Of a stretch of DNA of 64,000 bases, positions 1 through 11,004 are shown in pieces. Source of the DNA: Engraulis encrasicolus (Eukaryota; Chordata; Actinopteri; Clupeiformes; Engraulidae); NCBI RefSeq assembly GCF_034702125.1, contig NC_085857.1, positions 50,063,844 to 50,127,843 on the forward strand. Reading direction: 5' to 3'. The position numbers were made by a program, and so were the translations under genes. A model generated the notes under the pieces. It made no database searches and was not told the DNA's origin. It saw only the letters and a program-made list of their open reading frames with translations. Within the stretch, counting starts at the first letter, position 1. The number at the start of each line of letters is the position of its first letter.

Positions 1-13
1 CGACCCCAAAATG
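1..13 (+). CDS. possible 3' end of an exon (partial, TBC1D8B-like)
   Basis: The first 13 bases read in frame as Asp-Pro-Lys-Met and are followed directly by a good splice donor (gtgagc at 14). The reading frame ends on a codon boundary, which matches the phase-0 start of the TBC exon at 384. It could be the preceding exon of the same RabGAP gene. With only four codons, this is a suggestion based on phase and donor alone. Confidence 0.2.
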
Positions 14-383
14 GTGAGCCGGCTTTTCAGTGTATTTTGTGTTTTGTGTGTGTGCATGCGTGAGTGCCTGTGTATTTGAGCCCCATTAATCAATATTAAT
101 AGGAGAATGCATGTCATCAGGGATTCTGACTTTTGGTGTTCAGACACTGTTGCAGTTTAGTATTTCATCCGTTAGCCTATAAGAAAAGGGTTCGGTGAGC
201 TGTATATTCGCTTTTGTTATAAAAAACAACTATATAATATAGTAATAATAATGATCTTTTATAGTAATAATGATCATCTTTTGTCTGTAGTGCATTTCGT
301 ACTGCAAAGTGTTTGAACACTTACACCAGCATGAGAGTTTTGTTTGTCTAGGGTGTTAACTTCTGTACTTGTGTGCTCATCAG

Positions 384-533
384 CTGAAGGAGAAGATGAA
401 GGAGCAGTCGTGGCAGATCCACTTTGCGGAGTACGGCCGCGGAACCAGCATGTTCAGCACGTCAAGACCCGCGACCTGATCGTCAGGGGGATGCCTGAAT
501 CTCTCAGGGGGGAGCTGTGGTTGTTATTTTCAG
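384..533 (+). pseudogene. tbc1d8b: TBC1D8B/TBC1D9-type RabGAP exon with a 1-bp frameshift
   Basis: The exon lies between a cag acceptor (381-383) and a gtacgt donor (534). It encodes the start of a TBC (Rab GTPase-activating) domain. The first part reads [19 protein letters not shown] and the second part reads [19 protein letters not shown] followed by LLFSG. These are in two different frames; the switch is near position 466, where one base appears to be missing. The exon is 150 bp. The family expects a split final glycine codon, which would need 151 bp. TBC1D8, TBC1D8B and TBC1D9 proteins stimulate GTP hydrolysis by Rab proteins. KEKMKEQSW plus LRGELW resembles TBC1D8B most, as I recall it. 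No other TBC exon is visible downstream, so this is either a real exon with a sequencing error and a very long intron, or a decayed copy. Confidence 0.55.
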
Positions 534-773
534 GTACGTGTTGTAGTAGACCGCCTACTGAATTTATCAGGGGTGGTTTACGATTGCCAACAGCCATTTA
601 TTGGCCGTATAGGTAGTCCATAGCCAATCGTGTGTCTGTTGCATTCAAACAAACTGCAAGCTTCCATTTGTCAAGTAATACGTACCATCATCTTTCTACC
701 CCTCCCCACTCTCAGATTGTCTCCCTAGTACCTCAGGCTAGTGCTCTGGGACAAACATGTCTTGTCTGTCTTT

Positions 774-841
774 CAGATGGGAACGATTGTGCAATTCAGC
801 ATGGGATCAGATGGGAACGATTGTGCAATTCAGCATGGGAT
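774..841. repeat. tandem duplication, 2 x 34 bp
   Basis: The unit beginning cagatgggaacgattgtgca occurs twice back to back with no visible mismatch. This suggests a recent local slippage or duplication event. Confidence 0.85.
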
Positions 842-1217
842 TTTCCAGGCTAGTACAACACAAATAGTAGATAAATATCCCACACATTGTCCATTACACA
901 TTTTTATAGCTGACACAACATGAAAATTCACCTGTAGAAAGTCCTTCACGTATCTGAATGTTAAAAACGCTGTGAGGAATAAAAATGCAGTGTTGAGTGT
1001 AATGGACAGTGTGCAGACAATAGATGTACAAGACAGTACTTAAGGTAATGGAAAGCATACAAAATTAATGTACTGAAGCAAAACTGCACACACCTGTGGT
1101 GAGTCCAAGTGAAAATGAAAGATAGCTTCATTGTCAATTCCTCCTCGTAGCAAATGTTACAGAAAGGGATGTTTGGGTGACTGGCCGTGTGTATTGACCT
1201 TATGGAGCCAGAGCATC

Positions 1218-1346
<129 letters not shown>

Positions 1347-2334
1347 GAGTGGACATGTGAATGCTTCAATCCTGCAGTCGCAATGAATCATCAGTTGAGT
1401 GTACATTTTATACTTTTTAGCTTAATATTTTCTATATTTTATTATTGTTAGTTATACTGTTAATATGATCTTTACTTTTGTGGGCATCTGTCGCTTACTT
1501 CCAAACAACATATCACTGTATCTATGTAATGATAATAAAGCACTGAAATGTCCATGTTATTTTATAAACGGAACTTGGTGATGATGTCACATTGGGGACT
1601 CCCCTCAGCAGAGAGGCTATAGAATCTTGGGCCTCCAATACCCAACATGATGTCATGCACTGCTTTATGGGGAAAGAATAACGGCCACTTTTTCCATATA
1701 ATATATTACCTATGTTTTGTGGTACCCAACCAATTCAAATATGATGGATAATACCTAAATGTGTACAATTAACAAGAAAGTGGTGAAAGTTCTTTTAAAT
1801 TGTGTTCTTTTAAACCTGCACAACCACCTTTAAACTCTGTTTAGACATACAGCTGTATCTGTATTATGACATCACAATAGCTGAATATTCCAGTTTCACG
1901 AATCTCATGGTTCACTCAAGATTGATCATTTCTGAAAAGCATTTTCCTGGAATCGGTTGCTGTATTATGTATTTGTATTAAGGTGAGTAGAGTAATTATT
2001 ATATTTTTGAAATACTGAGTTCTTTTAATTCCTGCTCTATGACTTACTTATATTAGAAGTACTAAACCAGTACATTTTGTGTATTGAGTTTATGAACAAT
2101 TTAATTTCTTCTAGTTTCTGGCCTAAATGTTAATTAAATGTTGTGTGGTTTGGCACAGGTGTACTGTATAACACCTTGGCTGGGTGCACTGGTCTTATTA
2201 ATGTAGAAATCAAACTCTCTTGGCAAATATGTTTTCTCATTATTGTATGTCCTCTCTGCCGAATTTATTTGTCCCCTTCAGAGATCAAGATTTGAAGCCT
2301 ACTGATACACGTGGCTGTGCACACACAAGCCATA

Positions 2335-4257
2335 ATGGCCAGAGGGCCAGGGGGTGACTGCCCTGCACAGCACCCCAAGACAAAGGACACGAAGGCACGC
2401 AGATGGAGGCTACTAATCCTCAGCTTCCTCTGCTGTGCTGTGGCACCTCCCACGGAGGACAGTGTGGAGGTGGGTGAGGCCCGCCAGAAGACCCACACTG
2501 TTCTCAACACCACCGACACTGACAACGGCCAGAACATGCTGACTGCCCGAGAGATTAACAGGAGAGTGAGGGAGAGGAAAGCCAGGAGGAAGCTGCAAGG
2601 CAAACGCAAAAGATCCAAGGCTGCCCCATCCGCTGACGCACACTCCACTTCCGTTCCACACACCCAGCTGTTAAAGGAAACAACCCCTGCCAGCAAAACC
2701 AAAGACACCGAAAGCCAAGACCAAAAGATCATGGATGCTGAGACACACACCAAACAGACTACTCTTCCGCATACCCAGCTGTTGATGGAAACGACAACCC
2801 TTGCAAGCGAATCCAAGAAGATTGAACCACACCAAAAGATCGAAGATGCCAACAACCATAAGAGAGTGGGGAGCTTCCCACACCCACCTCTGAGGAGCGA
2901 AGAGCAACCAAAGCCCAGCAAGAAGGACATGGAGACGCATCGGATTGTTGACGAGGGCAGAAAAGAGCAAGAAGCAAAGCCTACCAAGAAGTTCAAACAG
3001 CACCAGGTTGTGGACGAATTCTCACACTTTGAGTTCATGAAGGACCTCGCCAAGCTTCTCCTGTACACCCTCTTGGTGTTTGGCTTGGTCTTTGCCGCCC
3101 TCAGCTTGCTCTGCTGTGCTGTGGCACCTCCCACGGAGGACAGTGTGGAGGTGGGTGAGGCCTGCCAGAAGACCCACACTGTTCTCAACACCACCGACAC
3201 TGACAACAGCCAGAACATGCTGACTGCCCGAGAGATTAACAGGAGGGTGAGGGAGGGGAAAGCCAGGAGGAAGCTGCAAGGCAAACGCTGGTACTACCGC
3301 CTTTTTAGAAGATCCAAGGCTGCCCCATCCGCTGACGCACACACCACTTCTGTTCCAAACACCCAGCTGATGAAGGAAACAATCTCTGCAAGGAAAACCA
3401 AAGACACCAAACAAGACCAAAAGATCATGGATGCTGAGACACACACTAATCAGACTACTCTTATGCACACCCAGCTGTTGATGGAAACGACAAGTGCTGC
3501 CAACAAAACCAAAGTCACAGAGCAAGACCAAAAGATCATGGATGCTGAAACACACACAAACCAGACCACCATTCCGCACATACAGCTGTTGAAGGACAGA
3601 ACAACCCCTGCCAGCAAAACCAAAGAGACCAAAAAAGACCAAAAGATCATGGATGCTGACACACACACCAACCGGACTACTCCTCTGTACACCCAGCTGT
3701 TGAAGGAAATGACAACGCTTGCTAGCAAATCCAAGAAGATTGAACCACACCAAAAGATCGTGGATGCCAACAGCCATAAGAGAGTGGGGAGCTACCCACA
3801 CCCACCTCTGAGGAGCAACTTGGAGGAACCAAAGCCCAGCAAGAAGGACATGGAGACGCAACGGATTGTTGACGAGGGCAGAAAAGAGCAAGAACTAAAG
3901 TCTACCAAGGAGCTCAAACAGCACCAGGCTGTGGACGAATTCTCACACTTTGAGTTCAAGAGGGTGTCCAGGAGAAGGTTGGTGAGGTCCTTCATGGTGT
4001 TTGGCTTGGTCTTTGCCACCCTCAGCTTCCTCTGCTGTGCTGTGGCACCTCCCACGGAGGACGGTGTGGAGGTGGGTGCGGCCCGCCAGAAGACCCACAC
4101 TGTTTTCAACACCCCCGACACTGACAACGGCCAGAACATGCTGACTGCCCGAGAGATTAACAGAAGGGTGAGGGAGGGGAAAGCCAGGAGGAAGCTGCAA
4201 GGCAAACGCTGGTACTACCGCCTTTTCAGAAGATCCAAGGGCTGCCCCATCCGCTGA
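2335..4257 (+). CDS. unrecognised internally repeated secreted or membrane protein
   Basis: I do not recognise this protein. The open frame extends upstream to 2311, but the first ATG is at 2335, giving about 640 residues. It is visibly more GC-rich than its flanks. Three large units each start with a hydrophobic stretch ending in LCCAVAPPTED (from about 2418, 3097 and 4018). Each continues through a Thr/Asn-rich part and a basic segment, TAREINRRVRE then KARRKLQGK. Units 2 and 3 add WYYRLFRRSK. Units 1 and 2 also hold a smaller repeat of about 37-39 residues (QLLKETT...DQKIMDAETHT). The hydrophobic parts (FGLVFAALSLLCCAVA in unit 2) look like signal or transmembrane segments. N-x-T sites (NTT, NQT, NKT, NRT) suggest an extracellular location. 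A polyadenylation signal AATAAA lies about 40 bp after the stop. The 5' end may be spliced (acceptor-like site near 2281). It could be a novel lineage-specific gene; expression is unproven. Confidence 0.55.
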   Translation: MARGPGGDCPAQHPKTKDTKARRWRLLILSFLCCAVAPPTEDSVEVGEARQKTHTVLNTTDTDNGQNMLTAREINRRVRERKARRKLQGKRKRSKAAPSADAHSTSVPHTQLLKETTPASKTKDTESQDQKIMDAETHTKQTTLPHTQLLMETTTLASESKKIEPHQKIEDANNHKRVGSFPHPPLRSEEQPKPSKKDMETHRIVDEGRKEQEAKPTKKFKQHQVVDEFSHFEFMKDLAKLLLYTLLVFGLVFAALSLLCCAVAPPTEDSVEVGEACQKTHTVLNTTDTDNSQNMLTAREINRRVREGKARRKLQGKRWYYRLFRRSKAAPSADAHTTSVPNTQLMKETISARKTKDTKQDQKIMDAETHTNQTTLMHTQLLMETTSAANKTKVTEQDQKIMDAETHTNQTTIPHIQLLKDRTTPASKTKETKKDQKIMDADTHTNRTTPLYTQLLKEMTTLASKSKKIEPHQKIVDANSHKRVGSYPHPPLRSNLEEPKPSKKDMETQRIVDEGRKEQELKSTKELKQHQAVDEFSHFEFKRVSRRRLVRSFMVFGLVFATLSFLCCAVAPPTEDGVEVGAARQKTHTVFNTPDTDNGQNMLTAREINRRVREGKARRKLQGKRWYYRLFRRSKGCPIR

Positions 4258-5168
4258 CGCACACAGGACTTTCCAGGACTTTATAATTTGAAATAATAAA
4301 TCCTTTAACAGAGTTATGCAACATCACCTCAATTATATTACCTCAAAATAAATATTTTCTGTTTTGATTTTAAATGATGATGTGTTCTCTGTGGTGATCT
4401 GTTTTCATTACATAAACATGGTATGACGATTGTCTTTAATCTTACAAAGCTTTAGAGTTAGGCAAACTCAAGTCTGAAATGGGGTCCGCTGATTTTTACC
4501 AGCAAAATTAAATGCTTACATAGGGCTACCTGAGAGAGGAAGAAGCCAAGGGAAATGGCAGAGGGAATGAATAGAAGAGAAGAACACATTTACATGTATA
4601 TTATAATCAAACTAAAGACCAATGTAGATTGTTGATGTGTGATAGGATGCCTTTGTGCAGTAATGGTTTTGTATGAACAGCTCTGTAGACTTGGCATTCA
4701 TGAGAAGGGTAGTGTAACCCGGAGAAAATTTAGGAGAAGAGTGCAACGGAAGTCTATGATTTTGATATAATCACAAGCGGTAGAAAGAAGAAAGCTTGGT
4801 GGATTAAGTCAATATAGTGTAGAGGGAATAGAGCTCAAAATACCCCCAAATCTCCACCAGCTGCATTGCTACCCAACTCATACTTCAGCTTGATTCATAA
4901 AGATTCATCTGATGGCGACGTGAGGCTCTGCACAGCCATCTGTTGTGATCAGGGACAGATTATAATTCCATGGGCCCCTAAACCAAGAAGAAAGCCTCCC
5001 CCTCCACACACACACACATACAGTGTTGCTAGTTTGCAAAGCGCTTAAGGGTTTCAGTCCAGGTGTGAGAGTCTATGATTTTGGGGGTTTGTCCTCAGAG
5101 AAAATTAGAAAATTCAGTTAGAAGTGTAATTTTTAGTACAATATGAGAATGTAAATATAAAGGCTTGG
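4258..5168. other. 3' flank and intergenic DNA
   Basis: AATAAA signals at about 4293 and 4347 could end the transcript of the repeated ORF. The rest is AT-rich with no credible exon. A phrase around 'gtctatgattttg' recurs at about 4754 and 5072 but shows no larger structure. Confidence 0.4.
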
Positions 5169-8100
5169 GGGTCATTCCAGCTGGAATCAGCAAATTTCTG
5201 AAAAATCTCCCACTCGACCCCCTCGGATTTGCCTGAAAAAAATTTATGTGATGGCTTAAACATCCAATAGATCATATCCACAATATCAGAACTCAGCTCT
5301 GGATACTTTTGGCACAAAAAATCTGTAAATAAGTACACCCCCTACGCTTGTTTTAGCGACATTGCATGAGTGACCATGTTCAGACTCAATTATCTCCAGA
5401 ACTATTTGTGTCAGATTCATTATATTTTCAGGGCTAAGAGTCCCAGACCTGAATATCATATATTACAATTTGCAGCACTGTAAGTCAAATCACACCGTAA
5501 TAATGTGCCTCTACTTTTTGAAGATATCATATGTTCTAGGGTTTCCAAATGTCTGTAAAAACCTCAAAGTTCTACATGTGAGGTTCATCCTTGGTAAATG
5601 GTCTGATATGTACCATGACTTTCACATCATAGTATATCTAACAAAAGGCTCCAATGGTTGTTGAGATACAGAGGTCCAAAGATGGGAAAAAAATAATTTG
5701 CACCAATGTTTGGAGCAATATTTCCAATCTATGACACTAGTTAGGAACTTTCTGTTTGGTGTTTCTGAAAGAGGATGTTTTTTTTAACAACATATAAAAA
5801 AATTGGGATGGTGTTTTGCCTCATTCTTTTTACAACGGACTTCAAAATCTCAATTGGCTACAATTACTTGAAGCTATGAGGACCATGTCACCAACCGACT
5901 TGTCGCAACTCTCAGATCCATGCCTCTGATGTCACCTTAATAGTGAAAACAAGATGGCTACCCTGTGAATGACAAAGCAAATTCTAGGGAAACCATAACA
6001 CTTGTAAATGAATTGATTGATGCCACACAGCAAGAATAGCACATTGCACATGGCTTTGATAGACATTAATTATTTTAATTGTAAAATCATAATAATCATC
6101 ATCATCACATCATTTTAGTAGTAGTAGTAGTTAGTAGTAGTGGTAGTGGTAGCGGTAGTAGTAGTCTTGGAATAAAGTGATGAAATAGGAGAGGATTAAA
6201 GAATTGTAGCCCTCTTGTTTGCAACAAGGACTCCCATCCTAACTAGTCTTTCAATCAGCACCTGTAACTTTATATGTGCTATGAAGCTTGTGTCTTACTC
6301 GTTAAGTTATCAGCTGTATTACAAAATAACTTAATTCATACTGGCTAGAGATTCCCTCAGACTATTTTGACAGCATGGTCCTGGAGTTTTAGTTAGAAGA
6401 GTTTGCATGCATGCAGTATTCAATATCAGGTGAATATTGAAGGCACAAAAGTTCATATTGGCACCAGACAACCATGTGGTTCTTGTCACATTGTTGCGAT
6501 CTAATTCAGCTACTTGCATCATTATAATTTTATACCGCTGCAATGCTGACAAGTAGATTGCAGGTTAGCAGCAGTGATTACAACAACCATGGTTTGTATA
6601 CTTGTAGACAATGTTCATTACTTTTAAAGTTCATCATCACATTGATCCAGGTGAGATGATGGAAGCCGAAAGGAAGCTTTGCAGCATGCAAAAGCGTTCA
6701 GATATGGTGGTGGATTGGGGGCGGGGCACAGTTCTACAGTCAGGGTACCTCTGTCGTGGTGACTGTTGGCCGGGATGGGACTATTTTATGGTCGCATAGG
6801 AAAGTAAAAGTTGATTAGAGATGATGACACATAGGAGGAGACAGTTTGTAAAGAGGTATCCTGATTGTAGAACTTCCCGCCCCCCATCATCCTCCCCTGA
6901 CCGAAGTGCCCTGAGCATGGTGGTGGTATCCTTACTGAAATCAATGCCTATGTTGTCATTGTCCTTCCAGGTACCAATTTCGTTGTACCTGTACAATGAC
7001 AATTAAGTTACATTCAAATATTCATTCAGGTGTTCCTCATTGAATTGCCAATGACGGATGGTTGCATACAACAATATGAATGCAGATACCTAATGCACCA
7101 TCAATGACAATGGCAAGCTACCTTATTAAGTCAACTCATAAGATGCAGCTAGTGATTGAAAGTTAAGTGTGTATAAAATCATTTGTCACAGGCCAGAGCA
7201 TTGAAAGTTCCTGACTTGTTTAATACATTTCATTTTTTTTTTTCAAATATTAAATCACCATCAAGGAAGTCAAGGTTGCATCAAGGAAATCATATCAACA
7301 CCTTGTTTTATTTCCAGAGGTTGCTTTTTTCTATGGTACTTCTCTCAACCATCTTGAATTTATTGCTAACGTAGCGCCAGTGAGAACATGTTGCGTAGTC
7401 ACTTGATCATCTGGCCGATAGTACACTTAAAAAGATGAGGCCAGAATCCCTGGAAAAAATCAGAAATACTGAGCTGGACAAACAGCTTTGCCTGGGCCCG
7501 GGATAAAGTCGTCTGAAGAGAACCCTTCCCAATACATGCAATGTAATGAGTACCCAATCTTGATTCCCCCATGTCCTTGGCCCAGAACAATTCACCACTT
7601 CCGCTTCCCTCTGCACTATTTGATCACAGGCTTATGTCACACCGCAATGCTCTTTACGATCATGAAAAGGAATGAGGCAAAACACCATTCTATTTTTTTG
7701 CTATGTTGTTAATAAAAATATCCTCTTATAGACACAACAAAAAACAAGTTCACAGCTGGTGTCATACTTTGGAGGTATTGCTCTAAAAATTGGTGGGGTT
7801 TTTTTCATGACGCCACTTTGGATGGATTTGAGGGATGCATGCCACACTGCATTGAGATTTGAAAAGGCATTATACAAATAAAGGGGCAAAACACCATCCC
7901 AATTTTTAGATATGTTGTTAATAAGAATATCCTCTTCGAGAAACAACAAACAGCAAGTTCACAACCGCTGTCATATATTGGAAATATTGCTCCAAACAAT
8001 GGTGTTTTGTTTCCTTCCCTTGATGCTGACTTCCTGGAACTATTTTGGAACTATGCCGTTGGCTCCATGAGCCGCCATCTTTGTGTGAAAATGGAACACA

Positions 8101-8991
8101 AAAATTAAGGGGATTGGCCACCTTCTTAGGATGGAATTGAGGGTAAAGTCAGATATACTGAAATACTGAGCTGAACAAGTATAAAATCACCTATTTGGTA
8201 TCAGAGATTTTAGGTTTTAGTGTACACTGACTTGGCTATTCATTTTAGGTGTAGTAAACCCAATTTTTTTCTAAGGTAACAGGGCTCCTAAGGTACACCT
8301 GCATGTCACACAGGAATGAGTTTTTAAAATTCATTATAAAAATAATGGGGCAAAACACCATCCCAAATTTTAGATATGTTATGAATAATAATATTATCTT
8401 TCAGAGACACCAAACAGCAAGTTCACAACTGGTGTCATAGATTGGGAATATTGCTCCAAATAATGGTATAAATTAGTTTTTGCCCATTTTTGGACCTCTG
8501 CATCTCAACAACCATTGGACCCTTATATCAAATATGATGTGATGTGAAAGTCATGGCACATATCTGACCATGTACCAAGGATGAACCTTGAATGTTGAAA
8601 TTTGAGGTTTTTATGGACATCTGAAAACCCTTGCAATTTTAATTTCAAAGAAAAGTAGAGGGCCAGTATTAAGGTGTAATTTGACATACAGTGCTGCAAA
8701 TTGTAATGTATGCTCATCAGGTCTATGACTCTTAGCCCTGAAAAAATAATGGACCTACCACAAATAGTTTTGGAGATAATTAAGTCTGAATATGGTCACT
8801 CAGGCAGTGACGCCAAATCAGGGGGAGGGGGTGTCCTTATTTACAGATTTTTTGTGGAAAAAGTATGCACAGCTGAAATCTGCAATGGTGGATATGTTCT
8901 ATTGGATGTTGAAGCCATCACATATATTTTTTTCAAGCAAATCCGAGGGGGTCGAGTGGGGACCATTTGTTGATTCCAGCTGGAATGACCC
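5169..8991. mobile_element. 3.8-kb long-TIR DNA element, copy A (non-autonomous)
   Basis: Both ends begin gggtcattccagctggaatc in opposite orientation. The inverted arms extend about 0.7 kb with noticeable divergence between arms. The ends contain a perfect 14-bp palindrome (ATTCCAGCTGGAAT). TTGG flanks both sides (5165-5168 and 8992-8995), a probable 4-bp TSD; CTTGGG is an alternative 6-bp reading if the TIR starts one base in. No transposase-like ORF is present inside. A module of about 120 bp recurs at about 5700, 7690, 7900 and 8340. A GTA-rich trinucleotide run sits near 6118-6165. A second copy (B) lies inverted at 32951-36783. I cannot assign a superfamily. Confidence 0.8.
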
Positions 8992-9423
8992 TTGGGCTTC
9001 AGGGCCCACTTGACTCTTGGGCCCCTGGGCCTGGGCCTGGTAGGCCCGTTCAGTAATCGGTCCCTGGTTGTGATTAGGGATGTTAACAGGTAACCGTTTA
9101 ACCGATAGTCGATCAGATCAACTTTAAGCGGTTAAAATTTTCTGCCACCGGTTAACCGGTTGTAATAACAATAATAACTAGAAATGCACCCAGAGTGTGC
9201 AGACCTCCGCCAAGGACGTTCAGTTTGTTTTTAGACAAATAGGATAGTATTTGTGTGATGATGTGGTGTCATTTATGCAGGTTTATACACCATTAGTGTG
9301 GTCAGAGAATTAAACAGTGAAGTTGTAACTAAATTATATCTGTCTTTTTTATAGGGCCTAATTAGGCTAGGCCTACCATGTCCTTGATTAACTGTGGTCT
9401 GTTAACATGATTAACCTTAAATG
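8992..9423. other. repeat-derived DNA: GGCCTGGGCC motif and retroelement/hAT fragments
   Basis: It starts with a G/C-rich phrase (gggcctgggcctggtaggcc) that recurs at 63897-63916. At 9076-9160 a stretch rich in GGTTAACCGGTT resembles the end of a hAT element. At 9175-9230 'gcagacctccgccaagg' resembles the 5' part of a common fish retroposon. No gene is seen. Confidence 0.35.
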
Positions 9424-9617
9424 CAGTGGTGTAGTCTACGTAGAACGCAGGTATACGGAGTATACCCACTTCTAAATTTTAGGGGCTTCAGTAGGCCTAT
9501 CCACTTGAAATTGATTGATCCATTATTTTGAATGGCATAAATATATACAGTATACCCACTTCAAAAAATGCTCGAATATACAGTATACCCACTTCAAAAA
9601 AGTAGACTACACCACTG
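9424..9617. mobile_element. hAT-like MITE, 194 bp
   Basis: The ends CAGTGGTGTAGTCTAC and GTAGACTACACCACTG are inverted repeats. They are flanked by a perfect 8-bp direct repeat CTTAAATG (9416-9423 and 9618-9625). An 8-bp TSD plus a CAGTG start is typical of hAT elements. A phrase tatacccacttc occurs three times inside. Confidence 0.85.
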
Positions 9618-9625
9618 CTTAAATG

Positions 9626-10888
9626 TAATGAACTGGATAGGTCTACCTTTCCCTCCTTGGCGCTGCTACCTGATTAAACTGTTCGTCGTTATTAATTTCT
9701 CCACTCGTTCATTATTCATTCATTATTTGTAAAGTAGCCTAGGCTAGAAGAACCAGTCTGTGTTTCGCATGCTGTTAAGCAAAAGGCTTGCTGTAGCCCC
9801 TTAATGCGCGCCGTACCTCCAGTGGCACGCTGTAATAGTCATTGAAATGTACCAACCTACCATAGCACTACAATAGTACGACACAACACAGGCCCTTTAG
9901 TAATGCACCACGACTTGGTCACCATACTGGTAACAACAAATGTATAAAGCCGCGTCTTAAAACTGACAAACTTCAACTGGACAGACGAGACAAGGGTGAT
10001 TTGTTGACAGGGAAAAACTCGGAGAACAATAAACTCAGAGAAAGCTGCGACGATATGCCTACGAAGGGTGGATATTAAAAAAAAAAAAAAAGGGCGGTGA
10101 ACAGTTCCACGGATCCAGTTCACTACATTTAGCCTACATTTGTAAGCTACAAACTTCAACTGGACAGACGAGAGAAAGCTGATTTGGTTGACAGGGAAAA
10201 CACTCCGCGAAAGCTGCGACGATATGCATCACCCTGATTGATTACATTGATAAGGCTACATTATGTTTTGGTGCTATTGGCTACCCACGCACCTGGCTTC
10301 AGCCATGCAGGCACAGCAAATCCGCGCGTTCTGTGTGCACTCTGTCTGCCTGGCTTTGTGGTGACTGTCGCAGCACAACTTTGATTAATCTTTCATGTAG
10401 CCTGTAGTGAACCGGGTACCTTTCCCTCCTTGGCGCTGTCTGTTATCCGTTATTCGCCGTTATTAATATTATCTCCAGCCTTCGTGAACTTCAACTGAGC
10501 CAGGAAACACTCGGAGAACAATTAACTCCGCGAAAGCTGATTTGGTTGACAGGGCAAACACTCTGCGACGATAGGCCTATGTGTGTGTGCCATATTGTAT
10601 ATTATTATTATTATTATATATCATTTGGTGTGCTATTGGCAGCCACGTAGGCACAGTAAATATGCGCGTAATAGCCTACATTCTGGCTGTGGTCACTGTC
10701 AATCAATCCACCTCGCAGGCACGCCCTGTCATAGCTCAATTCACCTCGGCCACCTAGCTTGGATAATGTGGTTGGGCAGCTTGTACTGATAACACTAGAG
10801 TGGACCCCGCCCCCCCTTTTCATGTGCTCAGTGCTCACCCGGCCACCTTGTGGCAGGCTGTGAAATAGCAGTGCGAACATACAATAAC
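9626..10888. repeat. diverged segmental tandem duplication
   Basis: The phrase acctttccctccttggcgct occurs at about 9646 and 10419, each followed by a Gtt-attaatt phrase. The phrase ggttgacagggaaaacac with gctgcgacgatat recurs at about 9997-10055, 10173-10228 and, rearranged, 10500-10575. 'gcaggcacagcaaat' at about 10307 matches 'taggcacagtaaat' at about 10647. The stretch is therefore two or three diverged copies of one unit. No coding exon is seen. Confidence 0.55.
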
Positions 10889-10941
10889 GAACACACACAC
10901 AAACCCAGGCGATCACATAACCTCCTGGCGGAGGTAATAAT
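10889..10941 (+). mobile_element. 3' tail of an RTE-like retroposon
   Basis: The sequence runs 'gatcacataacctcctggcg' then 'gaggtaataa'. This is the 3'-terminal motif of a retroposon family common in fish genomes, as I recall it. A second, poorer copy is at 60140-60187. Confidence 0.4.
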
Positions 10942-11004
10942 GTCAGGTCACATACCCTAATGTACAGTAATGTAACGTAACGTAATACAATGCCATGTAA
11001 TTAC

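Noticed and set aside
2265..4205. Long antisense ORFs (339, 289 and 137 codons) opposite the repeated ORF
   Set aside because: They mirror the repeat units of the sense frame and encode Leu/Val/Trp-rich sequence without domains; the open state follows from base composition and repeats.
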